Assembly (NCBI GenBank): GCA_025924495.1
Contig: JAICIG010000240.1
Coordinates: 1 to 11,947, forward strand
Source of the DNA: Pirellulales bacterium
GTDB taxonomy: Bacteria > Planctomycetota > Planctomycetia > Pirellulales > JAICIG01
Direction: 5' to 3'
DNA: 11,947 bases
The notes beneath the pieces were generated by a model that was not told the DNA's origin, searched no databases, and saw only the letters and a program-made list of their open reading frames with translations. Below are positions 6,965 through 11,947 of this stretch, one piece after another. Both the position numbers and the translations under genes were made by a program. Every line of letters begins with the position of its first letter. Positions within the stretch are counted from its first letter, which is position 1.

Positions 6965-7969
6965 TCAGCGCTGCCGGCCGGGATTACGATACAAGATCTC
7001 CGCCAGCAACTCGCGAGAACCACGTTCGCCGGCGCGCCGTTCATAGTGCCATTCGCGGTGCGTCGGCACGAATTCGGGCGGGAACGGCCACGGATCGAAC
7101 GGCTGATAACCGAGCGCAGCCGTCAACTTGCTCGAGTCCATGGAGACATTGCCGGCCCGCGGCGGGATCGGCCCGGCGGCGTGCCGCGGGCAGCCCATCA
7201 AGAGCTGAGGGTCGTAACCGCCGACGCGATTGATGACCTGGGCCGTTTCATACAAGCTCAATCGCCTCGGCGCACCGGCGTGGAACAATCCGGCCAGCGA
7301 ACTCGCCAGCACCGCCTCGTACAGTTCGTTCATGCAATCGGTGTACGTGGGCGTACGAATTTCGTCGAAGTACAAGGTGGCGGGTTTGTGCTTTTTGAAG
7401 CGAGACTGAATCCAATCGATGGCGCCAGCATGCCCATTGAAGCTGACGCCCATCGGCAGCGAAATTCGCAAAATGCAAGCCTGAGGACTCTCGGCCAGTA
7501 GCAATTGCTCTGCAGCGACCATCGTCTTGCCATAGATGGTGACCGGATCGGTCGGATCGTCTTCGAGATGCCCTCCTTCGCCCCTGCCCGAGAAGACGAG
7601 GTCGACCGACAGATGCACGAGTCGCACGTCGGCCGATCCGATCACGGACAACAGATTGCGGACCCCTTCGACGTTGATCCGCCAGGCCAGCTCCGCATCA
7701 AGTTCGCAAGCGCGCAGCGCGCAATTGCCGGCACAATCGAGCACGCTGCGGAAGGCATATTGATCGAACAGACGTTTCAGCCCCTCGTGATCTTCCGCAT
7801 CGCAAGCCACAATCCCCTCGCCAACGAGGCGAAAATTATCGCGTTGCCGGATGCCGACCACCTCGCCGGGAAAGCGCCTTTGGAAATAAGCCAGGGCGTT
7901 GTAGCCTGCCACCCCGGCGATGCCGGTAATCAACAGCGGTAATGCGGGCTGACGGACGGGAAGGAGCAT
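6965..7969 (-). CDS. RmlD-like sugar-nucleotide-binding extended SDR protein
   Basis: A cytoplasmic Rossmann-fold protein of 334 residues, similar to dTDP-4-dehydrorhamnose reductase and to the MAT2B-type regulatory relatives. The dinucleotide-binding glycine motif GIAGVAG is at residues 16-22 right after the first strand (LPLLITG). WRINVEGVRNLL and HLSVDLVFSG match the following core strands and helix. RILRISLPMG-like wording and a C-terminal substrate lobe (AGLFHAG, NVSMDSSKLTAALGY) complete the family pattern. The usual catalytic Thr-Tyr-Lys set is incomplete: STD reads SVD (Val122) and YxxxK reads Tyr146-GKT-Met150. NAD(P)-dependent reductase activity is therefore doubtful; nucleotide or sugar-nucleotide binding may remain. 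No Shine-Dalgarno precedes the ATG at 7969, and the 200-bp heptamer-bounded element ends 11 bp upstream of it. It lies upstream of the CinA-NadD gene on the same strand. Confidence 0.83.
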   Translation of the reverse strand: MLLPVRQPALPLLITGIAGVAGYNALAYFQRRFPGEVVGIRQRDNFRLVGEGIVACDAEDHEGLKRLFDQYAFRSVLDCAGNCALRACELDAELAWRINVEGVRNLLSVIGSADVRLVHLSVDLVFSGRGEGGHLEDDPTDPVTIYGKTMVAAEQLLLAESPQACILRISLPMGVSFNGHAGAIDWIQSRFKKHKPATLYFDEIRTPTYTDCMNELYEAVLASSLAGLFHAGAPRRLSLYETAQVINRVGGYDPQLLMGCPRHAAGPIPPRAGNVSMDSSKLTAALGYQPFDPWPFPPEFVPTHREWHYERRAGERGSRELLAEILYRNPGRQR

Positions 7970-7980
7970 GGGAAGGAAAC

Positions 7981-8180
7981 AGTAGGCAGTAGACGGTAGA
8001 CAGGAGACAGGGAGGTTTGTCTGACGGGGCGCCGTGCAGGCGGCAGGCTCGATGCAGCGGACCAGGAAGCCACTCAGGGCCTTTAGCCTACCCGCTCCGC
8101 GGGCGCCGGTACAGGGGATAGAGCGGCCTGGCCGCAGCCGCCCTGATTGCTGTCTACCGTCTGCTGTCTACCCGCCTACT
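7981..8180. repeat. 200-bp element bounded by inverted arrays of a 7-bp repeat
   Basis: The left end (7981-8012) reads as tandem heptamers AGTAGGC, AGTAGAC, GGTAGAC, AGGAGAC and a final AGGG. The right end (8141-8180), read on the minus strand, gives AGTAGGC, GGGTAGAC (one extra base), AGCAGAC, GGTAGAC, AGCAATC and AGGG. The two arrays are therefore inverted, with identical outer units and a shared 13-base block AGACGGTAGACAG (7991-8003 and 8150-8162). The 128-bp core codes for nothing visible and holds two short palindromes, CCCGC-TCC-GCGGG at 8091-8103 and GCGGCC-T-GGCCGC at 8123-8135. The right end overlaps the stop codon of the DUF11 gene, and the left end stops 11 bp before the RmlD-like start. 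It could be a non-autonomous mobile element or an intergenic repeat family; no target-site duplication was identified. Confidence 0.75.
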
Positions 8181-10377
8181 CGTCGGCGTAGACGTGGGTG
8201 CTTTCTTCTTTGGTAACCGGCGTTTGCATCTCGTCGGTCTTCAACTGCACCTGCACGCGCAGATCGCCGGCGCGCAGACCTTGCACACGCAAACGGTACG
8301 TCGTGTCGGCCTTGGGGGCCAGCCGCTCAAGCGGCTCAAAGGTCACTGAAGAACCATCGACCTGGTAGCGCGTCGGGCCTTGGGCGTCGACCGGTTTGAG
8401 CTCGGCCGGCAACTGAGCGATAAGCTGGAGATTGGTGGCGGCTTTTGAGCCCTGATTCACGACGCGAATCTCATAGGTCGTCTCGCCGCCCACTTCGATC
8501 GGGTCGGCTGCGTCGACGACCTGGAACAGGATCGCCGCGATGCCTTCGATCTTGATCGTCTCTTCCTGCTCGGCCGACAAGCCGCGTTCCGCGGTGCCTT
8601 GCAACCGCAGCATCTGTTCGCCCGGCTCGACAGGCAGCGCCGTGAGCGTCACCTGGCCCGTTTCGTTCGGCGGCAGCTCCTCCAGCAGCCAATGCACCGA
8701 ATTGGTTTGGGGATCGTACTGGCCGGCATTGTTGGCCTCGACGAATTTCAGGCCCTTGGGCAGATAGGTAACCAGCTCCACTTCTTTGGCAGGCGCCGTG
8801 CCTGGATTGCTGACCATCATCGTGTAGGTCGCGCGGCTTTCCAGGTAGCGGCGTTTGGGCCCTTGAACGGCCACTTCGAGCTGCGGCGCTACAACCATGA
8901 TTTCCGTTTGTTGCTCGGCCATCAATTGAGCTTCGCCGCGCGCCATGAGCCGATTGGCGACCTGGCCCGCTTTGACGGCCTTGAGCGTCAGCTCGATCTG
9001 CCGCGTTTCGTTCGGCTTCAGATCTCCAATCTCATATTCCAGTTCCGGACCTGCGGAATGCGAGAACGCCTCTGGAATGCTTTCCGACAAGACCACGCCG
9101 CTCGCCACGCCAGTGCCCGGGTTCGAAATCTTGATCGACAGCGTCGCGTTCTCCCCCAGCAGAACTTCACGCGGACTACGGACCTCTAAGGTCAATTGCG
9201 GACGCGTGCAGATCGTGCGGGCCGAAGCTTCGCCGGCGAAGCGGACCGTCGCCACGCTGCCAATCTCGCCTTCGGTCAGTGGCATGACCTCGATCGACAC
9301 TTTTGATTCATCTCCCGGCTGCAGCGTTCCAATCGACCACGCCACCTGCCCCGGCGCCGCCTGCGATGCTTGCGGATTGGCGCCCAACAGGCGAGTTCCC
9401 TGCGGCGTCTCTTCCAGGATTTCGACCCCGTGAGCCGCTACGTCGCCGACGTTGCGAACGCGGATTTCAAACGTCGCGGGTTTGCCCACCTGAATTTCCT
9501 TTGGCGCAATTTTCTCGAGCGTCAAGCGAGGCGACTGAAGTCCCTCAAGCTGTTTGCCAGCAGGTTTGCCCGTCCCCTCGTCCCCCTGGGGTTGCTGGTC
9601 GCCAGCCGGGGGCTGGAAATCGCGAAACCCGTCTCGCGGCGGCGCAGCGTCTTGGCCGTTCGCCGATTGCAGCGCGTCGAATGAACCTTCTTCCGCCGCC
9701 GGGGCGGCCGAAGGCTCGTCGGGGGCGCGGCCAAAGTTGTCTTCGGCCGCAACGGCTGCCGGCGATTCGGAAAAGCGAGGCGTAAGCGCAGCGGCCTGCT
9801 TCGCTGACTTTTTGCGCGCCGTCTTTTCCGGCACGGGGAATGGCTCGCTTCGAATTGAGCCCGGCGCATACCGGCCGCCCGTGGCGGGCTGCGGCTCTTC
9901 ATTGGCAGCGAGCTGCGTTTCAGTCGGCGCATCGCCAAAGGAAGGGCCGCCCGGCGCGGCGCGGTCGTCAGCAAACATTTCGGCGCGGCGATTCGGCGTC
10001 GAAGCTTTGGCGGGGTTGAGCGCCCGGATCTCAGCGGCGTCAGGCAAGGCCTCTGGCGGCTCGATCAATTGTCCGCCCGCTTCAATTTCGGCCACATTAT
10101 TCGTTGGGTATCGATCGGCATAGCGGTCGTTCGCGGGCCGTGAAGCGAATGGGTCCTTGGCCGATTGTGGCTGCCTGGCGCCATCTGTCTGAGCGTCGGA
10201 ACGCAGGGCGTTTTTCGATTTCGCTTTCGTCGATAATTTTGCTGCGGGGCTGTCTGCCGACGCGTTTTGTTCGCGCGCTTCGGCGCGGGAGATCGTGCGT
10301 TGCGCCTGGACAACCGCAAAAGCGCCTACGGTCAGCACGCCAACCAAGGCAGACAAGCGGATAAGAAGCCGCTTCAT
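8176..10377 (-). CDS. exported DUF11-repeat protein
   Basis: A 733-residue exported protein of unknown function, probably in the cell envelope. MKRLLIRLSALVGVLTVGAFAVVQAQ is a signal peptide. Residues about 27-280 are low-complexity and rich in Ala, Pro, Glu, Gln and Lys, likely disordered and spacer-like. Four DUF11/CARDB-like beta-sandwich repeats follow, starting near residues 282, 394, 498 and 614. Each repeats the pattern 'LTLE..P....G....F.I.V.N.G...A..V.L.E..P', then '.W.IG.L.P.E...+.+...'. DUF11 repeats occur in OmcB-like outer-membrane and surface proteins and usually serve as structural or adhesive modules. No LPXTG sorting signal or transmembrane anchor is seen at the C-terminus (HVYADE). 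GGAG at 10385-10388 lies 7 bases before the ATG and supports the start. Its stop codon lies inside the outer heptamer of the downstream repeat element. Confidence 0.87.
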   Translation of the reverse strand: MKRLLIRLSALVGVLTVGAFAVVQAQRTISRAEAREQNASADSPAAKLSTKAKSKNALRSDAQTDGARQPQSAKDPFASRPANDRYADRYPTNNVAEIEAGGQLIEPPEALPDAAEIRALNPAKASTPNRRAEMFADDRAAPGGPSFGDAPTETQLAANEEPQPATGGRYAPGSIRSEPFPVPEKTARKKSAKQAAALTPRFSESPAAVAAEDNFGRAPDEPSAAPAAEEGSFDALQSANGQDAAPPRDGFRDFQPPAGDQQPQGDEGTGKPAGKQLEGLQSPRLTLEKIAPKEIQVGKPATFEIRVRNVGDVAAHGVEILEETPQGTRLLGANPQASQAAPGQVAWSIGTLQPGDESKVSIEVMPLTEGEIGSVATVRFAGEASARTICTRPQLTLEVRSPREVLLGENATLSIKISNPGTGVASGVVLSESIPEAFSHSAGPELEYEIGDLKPNETRQIELTLKAVKAGQVANRLMARGEAQLMAEQQTEIMVVAPQLEVAVQGPKRRYLESRATYTMMVSNPGTAPAKEVELVTYLPKGLKFVEANNAGQYDPQTNSVHWLLEELPPNETGQVTLTALPVEPGEQMLRLQGTAERGLSAEQEETIKIEGIAAILFQVVDAADPIEVGGETTYEIRVVNQGSKAATNLQLIAQLPAELKPVDAQGPTRYQVDGSSVTFEPLERLAPKADTTYRLRVQGLRAGDLRVQVQLKTDEMQTPVTKEESTHVYADE

Positions 10378-10704
10378 CGCTCTTCTCCATCAACCACTAG
10401 GAAGTGAGCCGGAACTGTGCGGGCGGATCAGACGTGATCGGCGCGATGGTCTGCGGCGCCGCCGCAGGCCTGCGTCGAGGGCGATCTTCGGTTGAAGACA
10501 AAGCTCCGCCAGTTTCCGGTCGGCGGTACATACCAAAACGCCGTCAACGCGAGAAGAGCAATTCCGCCGGTTTGCCGTTCATGGCGCCGCGGTCCAGGCG
10601 TCGAAACAGGGGCGGCCCAACTCAACAAGAAGGCCGGCCAACCCGCCAGCGCCCCGCCGTTGGGCGTTAAGCAGAAATGCCTGGCGACACCGACGCTTTT
10701 CGGG
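10378..10704. other. 327-bp spacer, no supported gene
   Basis: This region lies between the hydrolase stop and the DUF11-repeat start, both on the minus strand, and should hold the DUF11 gene's promoter. A perfect 7-bp-arm hairpin CTGCGGC-GCC-GCCGCAG occurs at 10451-10467, with no T tract on either side. On the minus strand, one reading frame stays open to a stop at 10428 and encodes two hydrophobic stretches (AGWPAFLLSWAAPV and GGIALLALTAFWYV). It overlaps the hydrolase C-terminus and has no good start, so I do not call it a gene. A small palindrome GGGC-TAAG-GCCC covers the hydrolase stop codon (10702-10713). Confidence 0.55.
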
Positions 10705-11802
10705 CTAAGGCCCTGCAAGCACCCGGTCAATAAACTTGTAGGCCTCTTGCCGCACGTCCGGCGGAAAATCGTGCCCGCATTCAGGATAGCGGACCTGCAA
10801 TTCGTCGGCCGCGCCAAACAATTCGTAGATGGGCTTTGCTTCGGCGATGGCTTTCTTTACCCCCGCCACTGCGAAGTTGCTGTCGGCAACGGGCGAGTTC
10901 GAAAAGAAGCCTCGCGGGGCAAAACTGGCGACCACTTCATAAAAATCGAAAGGCACCCGGTTGGCGTCCAGCCCATACGCATCGCGCAATCGCGGCATAT
11001 AGCGATCGCTCGTCCAACCGGCGATCTTGCCCTCGTAATAATCATGAAACGGCGTCCAGCCGCAACTGGAAACCACGACTTTCAGGCGCTCGTCGAAGGC
11101 GGCAACGAACATGGCGTTATGGCCGCCGAGCGAGTGGCCGATGACGCCGATCCGTTCAGGATCGACTTCGCTTCGGCTCCGCAGCAAATCAACGCAGCGC
11201 ATGTGGTTGAAAATGCCTTTCATCGTGCCTGAGGCGTAGCGGCTGGCTTTGAAGTCGTATTTGTAGTCGCCGAACGACGGATAGTCGGGCGCCAGGACGA
11301 CGTAGCCACGCTGGGCAAGTTCCAAGCCGTAGTGCAAATTCGGCAGCCCCCCGAGACCCGCGGGCTCATCCTTGCCGATCGATGTCGTCTGGTGCAGCGC
11401 CAGCATCGCCGCGGCCGGCTTGGTCTTTGCCCTGTCCGGCACGAACAAATAGGCCGGTACGCGATCCCCCTCTTCAGCGACAAATGAGATTTTAAGCCGA
11501 GTGAAACCATCGCCGGAGACGGTCTCCAGAATTTGCACGTCAAGCGGCGGCAAATCGTCTCTACTGGGCAACGGCCCCATCGCGGCCTGCATGCCAGCCA
11601 GAATCTGCGCGCGGCGCTTTTGCCAGGCTTCTGGGCTGTCGATTGGATGTTCGGCGCCGCAATCGTCGAAATACGTGGCGAGCTGACGGTGATCGTGTTC
11701 GGCCCGGGCCGGCGCTTCGATCTGCGCTGCAACGGCCAGGCACATAAACATCAAGAAATGGCAAGGCATGGCATCACGTCGGCAACGTCTTGGGAGCTGC
11801 AT
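10705..11802 (-). CDS. exported alpha/beta hydrolase (dienelactone hydrolase/acetylxylan esterase-like)
   Basis: A 365-residue exported alpha/beta hydrolase, probably an esterase acting on polysaccharide esters or similar extracellular substrates; the substrate cannot be read. The N-terminus has a basic stretch (RRCRR) and a hydrophobic segment (FLMFMCLAVAA) ending near ARA, consistent with a signal peptide. WQKRRAQILAGMQAAMGPLP follows, typical of planctomycete members. VPAYLFVPD leads into the core fold, and ALHQTT is the oxyanion-side loop. The nucleophile elbow is GHSLGGH with Ser224, the base is probably His344 in ECGHDFP, and the acid is probably Asp333 in GAADE. The ATG at 11802 is chosen because the preceding gene ends at 11807, four bases away, indicating translational coupling. 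A GTG at 11805 is immediately adjacent. A later ATG at 11769 would give a shorter signal peptide. Confidence 0.85.
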   Translation of the reverse strand: MQLPRRCRRDAMPCHFLMFMCLAVAAQIEAPARAEHDHRQLATYFDDCGAEHPIDSPEAWQKRRAQILAGMQAAMGPLPSRDDLPPLDVQILETVSGDGFTRLKISFVAEEGDRVPAYLFVPDRAKTKPAAAMLALHQTTSIGKDEPAGLGGLPNLHYGLELAQRGYVVLAPDYPSFGDYKYDFKASRYASGTMKGIFNHMRCVDLLRSRSEVDPERIGVIGHSLGGHNAMFVAAFDERLKVVVSSCGWTPFHDYYEGKIAGWTSDRYMPRLRDAYGLDANRVPFDFYEVVASFAPRGFFSNSPVADSNFAVAGVKKAIAEAKPIYELFGAADELQVRYPECGHDFPPDVRQEAYKFIDRVLAGP

Positions 11803-11806
11803 CACT

Positions 11807-11947
11807 TTAAGGCGCAGTCAACTTGAACTCGAATTGCTTGCCGCCTGCAGGAACCGTGGCATCTAACGTGGTTTCAAGCGGATTGCTATATCGTGCGGGC
11901 AGACTTTCTACAGCCAGAAAGTCGGCGGGCATTTCGTCGGGGCCCAG
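11807..11947 (-). CDS. C-terminal end of an unidentified protein (partial)
   Basis: An open frame enters from the right edge and ends with TAA at 11809-11807, giving the last 46 residues of a protein. They include LGPDEMPADFLAVESLPARY, then PLETTLDATVPAGGK and a terminal FEFKLTAP. The alternating hydrophobic pattern of the end suggests a final beta strand. The fragment is too short for a family assignment. The gene is real by context: its stop lies four bases before the hydrolase ATG in the same direction (TAAAGTGATG), a typical tightly coupled operon junction. The rest of the gene and its start lie outside the window. Confidence 0.68.
   Translation of the reverse strand: MGPDEMPADFLAVESLPARYSNPLETTLDATVPAGGKQFEFKLTAP

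Noticed and set aside
8599..10123. Several + strand open frames of up to 196 residues opposite the DUF11-repeat gene
   Set aside because: None shows a domain or signal peptide; the minus-strand frame has four clear repeats, a signal peptide and a ribosome-binding site.
10492..11232. A 246-residue open frame on the + strand opposite the alpha/beta hydrolase
   Set aside because: The minus strand encodes the hydrolase with an intact catalytic motif set. The antisense product shows no recognisable domain.

Overview
The window reads as chromosomal DNA of a GC-rich planctomycete, most likely of the Pirellulales type. The evidence is a protein with a prepilin-type N-terminus and a DUF1559 body, followed by a small lipoprotein; a secreted PQQ-type beta-propeller opening with the WPQFLGPNRNG motif; a planctomycete-style secreted neutral-ceramidase-like protein; and a long exported protein with DUF11 repeats. 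The lineage is inferred from protein families only, since no rRNA or other marker gene is present. There are ten genes: nine complete and one cut by the right edge. No tRNA, rRNA, CRISPR array or transposase gene was found.

Left part, + strand (106-3360): a secreted beta-propeller, a secreted neutral/alkaline-ceramidase-like hydrolase and a small cytoplasmic VOC protein, in one direction and possibly co-transcribed. They meet a convergent minus-strand pair, a DUF1559 pseudopilin-like protein and a lipoprotein with a regulatory-like beta-sandwich (4998-3510). A hairpin with a T-rich tail at 3436-3393 looks like that pair's intrinsic terminator. Upstream of the pair is a 694-bp spacer (4999-5692) with a locally AT-rich patch and some protein-like fragments, but no gene I can support.

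Middle, minus strand (7969-5693): an RmlD-like extended-SDR protein lies upstream of an unusual two-domain protein in which a CinA/PncC-like amidase domain is fused to a NadD-like nucleotidylyltransferase domain. The transferase motifs are intact, but the CinA half lacks the usual catalytic serine and lysine. The RmlD-like protein has also lost two residues of its usual catalytic triad. The spacer before this pair is almost filled by a 200-bp element whose ends are inverted arrays of a 7-bp repeat (consensus RGTAGAC).

Right part, minus strand (11947-8176): the C-terminal end of an unidentified protein, a translationally coupled exported alpha/beta hydrolase, a 327-bp spacer, then the large DUF11-repeat protein.

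Most products are exported or membrane-attached, consistent with a planctomycete envelope and scavenging gene neighbourhood. The only candidate for unusual biochemistry is the CinA-NadD fusion with its RmlD-like neighbour. The most notable DNA structure is the heptamer-bounded element. Nothing here resembles a complete defence or mobile system.
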